From contig JALSPT010000045.1 of assembly GCA_026985785.1 (NCBI GenBank), forward strand, positions 1-15,849: DNA of 15,849 nt, given 5' to 3'. The position numbers and the translations under genes are program-made. Origin of the DNA: Anaerolineales bacterium (GTDB taxonomy: Bacteria > Chloroflexota > Anaerolineae > Anaerolineales > DRMV01). This document shows, piece by piece, positions 6,760-12,969 of the stretch (position 1 is its first letter; every line of letters begins with the position of its first letter). Below the pieces are notes generated by a model that worked only from the letters and a program-made list of their open reading frames with translations, ran no database searches and had not been told where the DNA came from.

Positions 6760-7347
6760 ATGTCCGCGACTTATCGTTTGGTTGTCAAATCAGGGGGTGT
6801 CATCGGCACGGCCTACGCCCTGGAAAGCGCGGAGGTCTACATCGGACGCGATGCACAAAACGATATCGTCATCGCCGAAGCCGATATTTCCCGTCGTCAC
6901 GCCCGGCTACGGCAAACCGCCGACGGCTATATCATCGAAGACCTGGGCTCCACCAACGGCACCTTCGTCAACGGTCAGCGGCTCACCGTGCCACGCCCTT
7001 TGCAGGGCGGCGAGGAAATCCGGTTGGGGCCGCAGGTGGTTCTGGTGTACGAAAAAGTGGGCGATCCCGGCGCCACGGTGGCCGTCGCCGCCGACACCAT
7101 TCAGGCTGCCGCCCCACCGCCGTCTCCCCGTGCGCCTGCCGCCCCTGCTCCACCGCCACCGCCACCGCCGCCTGCTGCGCCCGCCGCGCCACCGCGACGT
7201 TCCTCCCTCGCCCGCCGCTGGTGGCTTTACCTGCTCATTCTCGCTGTTTTCGCCTTCTGCTTCATCGTCGCCGCGCTGTGGTACATCGACGCTAACAAAC
7301 TGTGGTGTGTGGTCTTCCCCTTCCTTTTCCCGGGGGCTTGCCCATAG
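6760..7347 (+). CDS. FHA-domain protein with C-terminal membrane anchor
   Basis: A 195-aa protein with an N-terminal forkhead-associated domain (about 5-95), a module that binds phosphothreonine peptides. The core motifs are all present: IGRD (28-31), DISRRH (42-47), and LGSTNGTFVNG (62-72). A low-complexity Pro/Ala linker (about 113-147) leads to basic residues RRSSLARR and one transmembrane helix (about 156-177, WWLYLLILAVFAFCFIVAAL). A short tail contains Cys and aromatic residues and ends FPGACP. The FHA domain therefore probably sits in the cytoplasm, tethered to the membrane. AAAGGAGG before the ATG fixes the start. It has its own promoter and is followed by the aminotransferase promoter. 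No Ser/Thr kinase lies in the window, so its partner is unknown. Confidence 0.88.
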   Translation: MSATYRLVVKSGGVIGTAYALESAEVYIGRDAQNDIVIAEADISRRHARLRQTADGYIIEDLGSTNGTFVNGQRLTVPRPLQGGEEIRLGPQVVLVYEKVGDPGATVAVAADTIQAAAPPPSPRAPAAPAPPPPPPPPAAPAAPPRRSSLARRWWLYLLILAVFAFCFIVAALWYIDANKLWCVVFPFLFPGACP

Positions 7348-7365
7348 CATCTCGCGTGATACAAT
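7338..7365 (+). promoter_or_regulatory. Promoter of the class-V aminotransferase
   Basis: TTGCCC (7338-7343), 16 bp, then TACAAT (7360-7365) with an upstream TG (7357-7358). The -35 overlaps the end of the FHA gene. The expected start is near 7372, giving a leader of about 33 nt. Confidence 0.65.
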
Positions 7366-7404
7366 TTTGCAGGAACGTTATTTCCTGATGCAAGGAGGCT
7401 CAAC

Positions 7405-8484
7405 ATGTCCCCGATGTTTGTCCCCGGCCCTGTAGATGTGGCGGAAGACGTCCTCCAGGCGCAAGCACGCCCCATCCTACCTCACCGCAGCCCCGAATTC
7501 GAGGCTATTTTCCATCGCGCCGAACAAAAAGCCCGGCAACTTTTCTACACCCAATATCGCGTCTTCATCACGGCCTCCTCCGGTACCGGACTGCAGGAAG
7601 CCGCCGTGCGCAACTTGGCGCGAGAAAAAGTGCTCGCCTGCGTCAACGGCGCCTTTGGCAAGCGCTGGGCCGAGGTCGCAGAAACCAATGGCAAGCAGGT
7701 CACTCGGCTGGAAATCGAATGGGGACAACCGGTGACGCCCGACGTGGTGGCCCAGGCACTGAAACAAGACCATTATGAAATCATCACGGTGGTACACAAC
7801 GAAACCTCCGTCGGCCTGGAAAACCCCATCAAAGAGATTGCAGCCGCTGTACGGGAAGTGAGCCCTGACACCCTCATCTGCGTGGACGCCGTTTCTTCCC
7901 TGGGCGGCGCGAAACTGGAAATGGACGCCTGGGGGCTGGACATGGTGCTCACCTCTTCCCAAAAGTGCCTGGCCCTGCCCCCTGGCCTGGCGCTGGGTGC
8001 GGTTTCCGATCGCGCCATGGCGCGCGCCGAACAGGTTCCCCATCGTGGATGGTACTTCGATTTCCTGCGCCTGGAAAAACATCGCTTGAAAGATTCAACC
8101 CCGGCCACCCCCGCCGTTTCCCTGGTTTACGCTCTGGACTACCAGTTGGACCGCATTCTGGCCGAAGGGCTGGAAAACCGCTTTGCCCGTCACGCAGCGA
8201 TGGCCCAGCGCGTTCATGAATGGGCACTTTCCCGCGGATTGACGCTCTTTGCCGCCGAAGGCTACCGCTCCAAAACCGTGACCGCTATTCGCAACACGCA
8301 CGGCTTGGATGTGAACGAAATCAATGCCTTCTTACTGGAACGCGACATGCGTATTGCCAATGGCTATGGCCCTCTGAAAGGCAAGACTTTCCGCATTGCT
8401 CACATGGGTGAATTGCAAATGAGCGATATTGACACCCTGTTGGCAGCCATGGATGAATTTCTGGCCAAGAAAGGCCTACGCTAA
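7405..8484 (+). CDS. Class-V PLP aminotransferase, alanine/serine-glyoxylate type
   Basis: A 359-aa fold-type I PLP enzyme of the alanine-glyoxylate / serine-pyruvate aminotransferase group, which also contains proteins labelled soluble hydrogenase small subunit. It would move an amino group from alanine or serine to glyoxylate or another oxoacid. Signatures are FVPGPVDV near the N terminus, HRSPEFEAIF, the cofactor-phosphate loop ASSGTGLQEAAV, HNETSVGLENPI, the PLP-pyridine aspartate in CVDAVSSLGG (Asp161) and the Schiff-base lysine in TSSQKCLALPPG (Lys187). AAGGAGG lies eight bases or fewer before the ATG. It stands alone between its own promoter and a strong terminator. The substrate is not decidable from sequence; photorespiration-like, serine-cycle or cysteine/serine turnover roles are possible. 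Confidence 0.9.
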   Translation: MSPMFVPGPVDVAEDVLQAQARPILPHRSPEFEAIFHRAEQKARQLFYTQYRVFITASSGTGLQEAAVRNLAREKVLACVNGAFGKRWAEVAETNGKQVTRLEIEWGQPVTPDVVAQALKQDHYEIITVVHNETSVGLENPIKEIAAAVREVSPDTLICVDAVSSLGGAKLEMDAWGLDMVLTSSQKCLALPPGLALGAVSDRAMARAEQVPHRGWYFDFLRLEKHRLKDSTPATPAVSLVYALDYQLDRILAEGLENRFARHAAMAQRVHEWALSRGLTLFAAEGYRSKTVTAIRNTHGLDVNEINAFLLERDMRIANGYGPLKGKTFRIAHMGELQMSDIDTLLAAMDEFLAKKGLR

Positions 8485-8508
8485 GCACCGTTCCCCATAG
8501 CGTTTCCC

Positions 8509-8538
8509 AGCCCCCTTCTCGTGAGGGGGCTCTTTTTT
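8509..8538 (+). terminator. Intrinsic terminator after the aminotransferase
   Basis: AGCCCCCT (8509-8516) pairs perfectly with AGGGGGCT (8524-8531) across a 7-nt loop and is followed by C and six T residues (8533-8538). It insulates the gene-free region to the right. Confidence 0.92.
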
Positions 8539-8616
8539 GGGGAATGGAGTGGGGTGAAATTCCCTTTTCCTTGAAGGGTGAATTGGAGATCGTAGTCTTC
8601 GTAGGAAAGAGGAAAA

Positions 8617-8746
8617 GGGGAAAACTTTTGCACCGCCCCCAGATATGGCGATTTTCCTTTGTCTGAGCCCGGTGATGGGGGCTATGTGCTGGTGGTGGTG
8701 GGTGGGCTTTTCCCGGTAGGTTGGGGATGGCTTGGGGAAAACTTTT
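8617..8746 (+). repeat. 13-bp direct repeat carrying DnaA-like boxes
   Basis: GGGGAAAACTTTT occurs at 8617-8629 and again at 8734-8746. In each copy the terminal TTTT continues into a near-consensus DnaA box (TTTTGCACC and TTTTCCACG), so a 17-base unit is nearly duplicated 117 bp apart. Confidence 0.75.
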
Positions 8747-8796
8747 CCACGCTTTTCCCCGCGTTATCCACAGGGTTATCGCGCCGCCATATCTGG
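8639..8796. repeat. 12-bp perfect inverted repeat in the candidate origin
   Basis: CCAGATATGGCG (8639-8650) and its exact reverse complement CGCCATATCTGG (8785-8796) lie 134 bp apart. They flank the left DnaA-box pair. They may be two binding sites for one protein; no known factor is recognised. Confidence 0.7.
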
Positions 8797-8928
8797 AAAA
8801 GATGGCCTCATTACCACCATTTCTTGGGGCGCGCGCGCAAAGTCGCTTTTTTGTTTTCCACAATTACCGCGGGTTTTCCACAGAAAAAGGGGAGTTATCC
8901 ACAGGTTGGAGGAGGGGCTTGCCATTGA

Positions 8929-8937
8929 TGCTACAAT
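8929..8937 (+). promoter_or_regulatory. Extended -10 promoter of the MEMO gene
   Basis: TGCTACAAT (TG at 8929-8930, -10 TACAAT at 8932-8937) has no good -35. The DnaA box TTATCCACA (8895-8903) lies just upstream of where RNA polymerase would contact -35, so DnaA could influence this promoter. The expected start is near 8944. Confidence 0.55.
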
Positions 8938-8980
8938 TTGAAAGGAGGCGCATGATCTCGTCAGGGCTTGGAGGTGTTCT

Positions 8981-9835
8981 ATGTGGGCTCGGCAGACAAC
9001 AGACATTCGTCCTTCACCGATTGCAGGGACATGGTACCCGGCTTCGCCAGAAGACCTGGCGCGCCTGGTGGATGGCTACCTAACCGCGGCGGCGGCTGAC
9101 CTGCCGCCGTTGGAAGGGGAGGTTGTTGGTTTGGTGGCACCTCATGCCGGTATCGTGTACTCGGGCCCGGTGGCGGGATACGCTTTTGCCGCGGTACAAG
9201 GGCGCTCGCCGGAAGTGGTGGCCGTGCTTTCGCCCATGCATTATCCTTACCCCCAGCCGTTGCTCACCACCGGCCACGCCGCCTATGCGACCCCTTTGGG
9301 AAGCGTGCCGGTGGCGCAGGAGGAGATGGCGACGTGGGGCGAGGGTATTCGCCGGCGCCTGGGCGTCGCGCCCCAGGCCGTCAAAAACGACCCCGAGCAT
9401 GCCCTGGAGATGGAACTGCCTTTCCTGCAGCGTGCCTTGGCGCGCCCGTTTCGCCTGCTGCCCCTAATGATGCGCGACTACAGCCCCGCGACCTGCCAGG
9501 CGGTGGGTGAGGCATTGGCCGAGGTGCTGGCCGGGCGGGATGCGCTCATCGTGGCCAGCAGTGATCTTTCGCATTACTACCCCGAAGCCGTGGCGCGCGA
9601 ACTGGATACCGCCATGCTGGCGCACATCGCGGCGCTCGACCCGCAAGCGGTGCTGCGCGCCGACGCCGCAGGCGAAGCCTTTGCCTGCGGGGCAGGCCCT
9701 GTCGCTGCCATGCTCTGGGCTACTCAGGCGCTGGGGGCGCAGCGCGGCGTGGTGCTGAAGCGGGCGTCTTCCGGCGACGTCACCGGCGACTACCAGTCGG
9801 TGGTCGGCTATGGGGCGGTTGCCGTTTTGCGCTGA
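8981..9835 (+). CDS. MEMO1-family protein (AmmeMemoRadiSam system protein B)
   Basis: A 284-aa protein of the MEMO family, structurally related to extradiol dioxygenases. The bacterial role is unproven. Recognisable blocks are RPSPIAGTWYP (10-20), APHAGIVYSGPVAGYAFA (53-70), LSPMHYPY (83-90), DPEHALEMELPFLQ, SSDLSHYY and SSGDVTGDYQSVVGYG near the end. His55, His87 and Cys236 correspond to the conserved metal-site-like His/His/Cys of the family. The start at 8981 follows GGAGG (8970-8974) by six bases. An ATG at 8952 is in another frame. Bacterial copies often accompany an AMMECR1 protein and a radical SAM protein; neither is in this window, so this copy is solitary here. A phosphoribosyltransferase follows with its own promoter. 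Confidence 0.92.
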   Translation: MWARQTTDIRPSPIAGTWYPASPEDLARLVDGYLTAAAADLPPLEGEVVGLVAPHAGIVYSGPVAGYAFAAVQGRSPEVVAVLSPMHYPYPQPLLTTGHAAYATPLGSVPVAQEEMATWGEGIRRRLGVAPQAVKNDPEHALEMELPFLQRALARPFRLLPLMMRDYSPATCQAVGEALAEVLAGRDALIVASSDLSHYYPEAVARELDTAMLAHIAALDPQAVLRADAAGEAFACGAGPVAAMLWATQALGAQRGVVLKRASSGDVTGDYQSVVGYGAVAVLR

Positions 9836-9854
9836 GCGGCGGCGCGGGTATAAT
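9827..9854 (+). promoter_or_regulatory. Promoter of the phosphoribosyltransferase
   Basis: TTGCGC (9827-9832), a 16-bp spacer and a perfect TATAAT (9849-9854). The -35 overlaps the last codons of the MEMO gene. The expected start is near 9861, leaving a leader of about 46 nt. Confidence 0.75.
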
Positions 9855-9906
9855 GGGTTGGGCATACGCCCCAATCTGCCACATGGTAACTTTCGAGGAG
9901 GAAATG

Positions 9907-10461
9907 ATGGGCGCTGAACGTCAGGTCTATCCGGTGGAAATCGCCGGGGTAAAGCGCGATCTGCCGCTGTTCGAAGTGGCCCCGGGGGTGCGGATTGCCG
10001 TGCTCAACATTTTGGGCGACGTGGAACTCACCGAGGCCGCCGCCAGCGCGCTGGCCGAGCGGTTGCAGGCAGTGGATTTCGACGTTTTGGTGACGGCAGA
10101 GGCCAAGAGCATTCCTTTGATCTATGCCCTGGCCGTGCGGATGCAAAAGCCGTACGTCGTGCTCCGTAAGGCCTATAAACCCTACATGGGCGACACTATC
10201 CAGGCCGAGACCCTTTCCATCACCACCGGCCAGCCCCAGACGCTGTACCTGGACGAAAAGGACCGCCCGCTGTTGGAGGGCAAGCGCGTGGTGCTTGTGG
10301 ACGACGTCATCAGCACCGGCTCGACCCTTCAGGGAATGCGGCTGGTGGTGGAGAAAGCGGGCGGGCAGGTGGTGGCCGAGGCGGCCATTTTCACCGAGGG
10401 CGACCGCGCCAAGTGGCGCGAGATCATCGCGCTGGGGCATTTGCCCGTCTTTGCCGATTAG
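9907..10461 (+). CDS. Purine phosphoribosyltransferase, adenine-type
   Basis: A 184-aa type-I phosphoribosyltransferase, which would make a purine nucleotide from a free base and PRPP. The 13-residue PRPP signature VVLVDDVISTGST is clear at about 121-133, and the core KPYVVLRKAYKPYMG ... ITTGQPQTLYLD resembles the adenine/xanthine PRT group. The N-terminal hood is short, and base specificity cannot be read. Two adjacent in-frame ATGs (9904, 9907) follow AGGAGG (9896-9901). The second is preferred because its spacing is five bases rather than two. The frame is open upstream to 9853, but the promoter -10 lies there. The gene ends at a strong bidirectional terminator facing a convergent operon. 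Confidence 0.85.
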   Translation: MGAERQVYPVEIAGVKRDLPLFEVAPGVRIAVLNILGDVELTEAAASALAERLQAVDFDVLVTAEAKSIPLIYALAVRMQKPYVVLRKAYKPYMGDTIQAETLSITTGQPQTLYLDEKDRPLLEGKRVVLVDDVISTGSTLQGMRLVVEKAGGQVVAEAAIFTEGDRAKWREIIALGHLPVFAD

Positions 10462-10483
10462 CCTTGCTGCAAGGCGTTGTAAA

Positions 10484-10512
10484 AAAGCCGCCTCCGAACC
10501 GGAGGCGGCTTT
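10484..10512. terminator. Bidirectional terminator between convergent genes
   Basis: A 13-bp perfect stem (10484-10496 with 10500-10512, core GCCGCCTCCG) has a 3-nt loop. An A run on its left (10481-10486) serves as the U tract for the minus-strand operon, and a shorter TTT on the right serves the plus-strand gene. A second small hairpin GCCTTG-CTG-CAAGGC lies just before it (10461-10475). Confidence 0.9.
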
Positions 10513-10529
10513 CGTGTGGGCGTTGGGAT

Positions 10530-11636
10530 TCAATAGCGCAGCAGCGCGCCGATGTGCCCGATGTCGTCCAGCGGATGGGGCACCATTTCGACCTCGGTGC
10601 CCTTGTCGATGGCCTGGCGCACGACCAGTTCCACCGCGTCGGGCACTTCCTCCAGCGGGCTGCCGCAGAAGGGGCAGGCTTCCAGCGGCTGCGTGGTGAG
10701 GAAGCCGCAGCCGGTGCAGCGGTAGCCGGCCTCGCGATAGCCTTCTTCCACCACCACCAGGCGCGCCCGCCCTTCGTACACTGCCCCCAAGGTCTCGTCC
10801 AGGCCGGTCACGGCCAACCCGCCTTTGGCGGCCTCGACGCGCACCCGTTCGATCAGCCGGGCTTCCTGCTTGCGCTCGGCTTCTGCACCGACCTCCATGG
10901 CTTTTTGCCATACCTCGGCATGACTGGCGCGCATTTCAATCGGGAAAGTGCCCACCACCAGGCTTTGCCACCGCAGGGGGAGCATCTTGCGGAAGAGCGC
11001 GGTGTTTTCCTCGCTGCCGCCGATCAAAATGCGGCGCACTTTATGGCGGGTAAAGAAGCGCATGGCGGCATGGGCTGCCTCCCGCATGTTGCGCTCGATG
11101 ACCTCTGCAAGATAGTTGTCCAACCCGGGCGCGCCCACCCGTCGCCCGGGAGCCGACGAGCCGCCGCCTGCTTTGACTTTGCGCACTTCTTGCCCTTCGT
11201 AGCCTTCTTGCTCTTCCAATACACCCAGGTGGAAAAAGAAGAACCGGGCGCGCTCTTTGTCAATCAACACCACGCCGTAGTAGCCATAAGCGTCGAACAG
11301 CGCCACCAGCGGGCGGACATAGGGATGGCGGCCTTCCCACACCTGATCGCGCAGGCCGACTTGCATGGTGTAAACCTGGAAGAAATCGGCGTCCTGGGCG
11401 GAAAACACCGCCACGCCCCGCCCGCGCCAGTCGTGCGCCTGCTCGAAGTAGCGCAATATGGCCTCGGCGTCGGCTTGCAGGGTGCTTTTCTTCAGCATCC
11501 CGCGCAGCCGAGCCCGGTGGTCGTCGGCGTTCCCGGCTTCGGGGGTGGTGTCGAGATACACCGAGAGCACCGGAGTGTCGAAAGCGCGGGCGGCCAGTTC
11601 CCGCAAGGCTTGTTCGGTGACCACGTGTTCAGGCAT
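10530..11636 (-). CDS. Bacterial eRF1-like (baeRF/Vms1-type) protein with zinc ribbon
   Basis: A 368-aa protein that I place in the bacterial archaeo-eukaryotic release-factor-like group. That rests on its layout and on blocks such as TPVLSVYLDTTPE near the N terminus, YYGVVLIDKERARFFFFHLG (a family-typical strand pair) and RRILIGGSEENTALFRKMLP. Proteins of this superfamily act on ribosomes or peptidyl-tRNA. The segment GGGSSAPGRRVGAPG sits where relatives may carry a GGQ-type loop, but no Gln is present. A C-terminal zinc ribbon has Cys307, Cys310, Cys321 and Cys324 (CTGC ... CPFC). The start is the second in-frame ATG (11636), since AAAGGAGG lies five bases upstream. The longer form from 11660 would encode that site. 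It is the last gene after dnaJ and htrA, 60 bases after htrA, suggesting a translation-rescue or stress role. Function is inferred. Confidence 0.7.
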   Translation of the reverse strand: MPEHVVTEQALRELAARAFDTPVLSVYLDTTPEAGNADDHRARLRGMLKKSTLQADAEAILRYFEQAHDWRGRGVAVFSAQDADFFQVYTMQVGLRDQVWEGRHPYVRPLVALFDAYGYYGVVLIDKERARFFFFHLGVLEEQEGYEGQEVRKVKAGGGSSAPGRRVGAPGLDNYLAEVIERNMREAAHAAMRFFTRHKVRRILIGGSEENTALFRKMLPLRWQSLVVGTFPIEMRASHAEVWQKAMEVGAEAERKQEARLIERVRVEAAKGGLAVTGLDETLGAVYEGRARLVVVEEGYREAGYRCTGCGFLTTQPLEACPFCGSPLEEVPDAVELVVRQAIDKGTEVEMVPHPLDDIGHIGALLRY

Positions 11637-11696
11637 GGCAACCTCCTTTGGTGGGGGCAAACCACCCGCGGAGGCCGGGACGGCCTGGTAGGCCCC

Positions 11697-12926
11697 TCAG
11701 CGAGGGCGTTTGCCTAAGGTGAGTTGCAGGTTGATCTTCTTGCCGTCGCGAAGCACGGTCAGGGTGATCGTATCGCCTGGGCGGGTGTATTGGAAAAGGT
11801 AGTGAAGCAGGTCGTTGAACTCGCGCACCGGGCGGCCATCCACGGCGACGATCAGGTCGCCGCCCGGGGGGAGGCTTTCGTCGGAAGAGCGTTCGCTCAG
11901 AGGGACCGCACCATGCACTCCGGCTTGGTCGGCGGGGCTACCCGGCACCACCGAAACGACGTAAGCGCCGGTGGTTTGCGGCAGGTGGAGTTGTTCGACG
12001 TCGGCTAAGGTGAGGTCGTCTATGCTGCTGATGCCTAAGTAGGGGTAATCGTAATGGCCGGTTTTGATCAGCGCAGGCACCACCCGCCGCACGATGTTGC
12101 TCGGCACCGCAAAGCCGATGCCGCTGTTGGAAGGCTCGCCGAAGGCCGTCATGTTGGTGGTGCGGATGGCGCGGTTGATGCCGATGACCTCGCCTTTCAG
12201 GTCAACCAGCGGCCCGCCGGAGTTGCCGGGGTTGATGGGGGCGTCGGTTTGAATCACATCACCGGCGGTGAAGTAGCCGCCCTGCTGGGCTTCGTGCTCC
12301 GAGGGCAGCGTGCGCCCGCGCGCCGACACCACGCCGACGGTCATCGTGCCCTTCAGCCCGAAAGGATTGCCGAAGGCGACCGCGATCTGACCGACCTGCA
12401 CCTTGTCGGAGTCGGTCAGCGGCAAGGGATGCAGCGCCTCCGCGGGGGCATCTTCCACCTGGATGACGGCCAGGTCGGAGTCGGGGTCGGTGCCGACGAC
12501 GTGCGCCCAGTATTTTTGGCCGTCGAGGAAGTCCACCTCGATTTTGTCGGCGCCATCCACGACGTGCAGGTTGGTGACGATGTGCCCCTGTTTGTCGTAC
12601 ACGAAGCCGGAGCCCTGGCCGTTCCCCTGGGAAGCGTACACCCGGATGGCCACCACGCCCGGCGATACCGTGCGATAGAGGTCGATCAGCCGGGTTTCCA
12701 GCGAAGGGGCGTTTTGGGTGAGGGCCGGGTTGCCGCTCGTTGCGGGTGGCGTGGCGGCGGGCGGTGAACCCAGTGCCGGTACGGTGGGCAAGGGGTTGGC
12801 TTGAGGCGATGTTTCCGCCGCGTGGTGAGCGCCGGCGGAAAAGGGCAGGGTGACGATGCAGGCCATCGACAGCGCCGCCAGGAATGTCAGCACCAACAGC
12901 AGGGAAAGGCGTTTTTGAGTGCTCAT
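11697..12926 (-). CDS. HtrA/DegP-family serine protease with one PDZ domain
   Basis: A trypsin-like protease and chaperone of the extracytoplasmic space, 409 aa. The N-terminal RLSLLLVLTFLAALSMAC is a Sec signal with a weak lipobox (Cys23), so it may be secreted or lipid-anchored. A Pro/Ala/Ser-rich spacer (about 36-75) precedes the protease domain with the complete triad: His121 (NLHVVDG), Asp151 (DSDLAV) and Ser236 (GNSGGPL). A single PDZ domain (about 295-405) contains YLGIS and GGDLIVAVDGRPV. The start at 12926 is chosen because AAGGAG lies about six bases upstream and the signal peptide begins there. The open frame extends to 13163 but overlaps dnaJ and is not protein-like. It lies 43 bases after dnaJ and 60 before the eRF1-like gene. 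Confidence 0.95.
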   Translation of the reverse strand: MSTQKRLSLLLVLTFLAALSMACIVTLPFSAGAHHAAETSPQANPLPTVPALGSPPAATPPATSGNPALTQNAPSLETRLIDLYRTVSPGVVAIRVYASQGNGQGSGFVYDKQGHIVTNLHVVDGADKIEVDFLDGQKYWAHVVGTDPDSDLAVIQVEDAPAEALHPLPLTDSDKVQVGQIAVAFGNPFGLKGTMTVGVVSARGRTLPSEHEAQQGGYFTAGDVIQTDAPINPGNSGGPLVDLKGEVIGINRAIRTTNMTAFGEPSNSGIGFAVPSNIVRRVVPALIKTGHYDYPYLGISSIDDLTLADVEQLHLPQTTGAYVVSVVPGSPADQAGVHGAVPLSERSSDESLPPGGDLIVAVDGRPVREFNDLLHYLFQYTRPGDTITLTVLRDGKKINLQLTLGKRPR

Positions 12927-12969
12927 AAGCGCTCCTTGGAAGGGGGATGGGAAAAGCAAACGGCGCGGC

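Larger units (their letters stand above)
8617..8903 (+). other. Candidate oriC: DnaA-box cluster
   Basis: This gene-free stretch holds four perfect matches to the DnaA-box consensus TTWTNCACA: TTATCCACA at 8764-8772 and 8895-8903, TTTTCCACA at 8854-8862 and 8874-8882. Two one-mismatch copies are TTTTGCACC (8626-8634) and TTTTCCACG (8743-8751). All six point the same way. Start-to-start spacings within the groups are 21 bp (8743, 8764) and 20 and 21 bp (8854, 8874, 8895), two helical turns each. A 13-bp direct repeat and a 12-bp inverted repeat lie in the same interval. The size, about 290 bp, is right for a bacterial origin. No clear AT-rich unwinding element stands out; 8841-8890 and 8550-8630 are the least GC-rich parts. 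Alternatives are a DnaA-titrating or DnaA-reactivating locus. dnaA and dnaN are not in the window. Confidence 0.6.

Noticed and set aside
8321..8863. 180-codon minus-strand frame across the aminotransferase end and terminator
   Set aside because: It spans a strong terminator and the DnaA-box region and has no protein-like features.
8952..9083. Small ORF (44 codons) from the ATG at 8952 after AAAGGAGG
   Set aside because: The spacing to the ribosome site is only three bases, the predicted transcript would begin inside that site, and it overlaps the MEMO gene in another frame.
10413..11717. 434-codon plus-strand frame opposite the eRF1-like gene
   Set aside because: Shadow of the minus-strand gene with its zinc ribbon and good ribosome site. 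It also runs through the bidirectional terminator.
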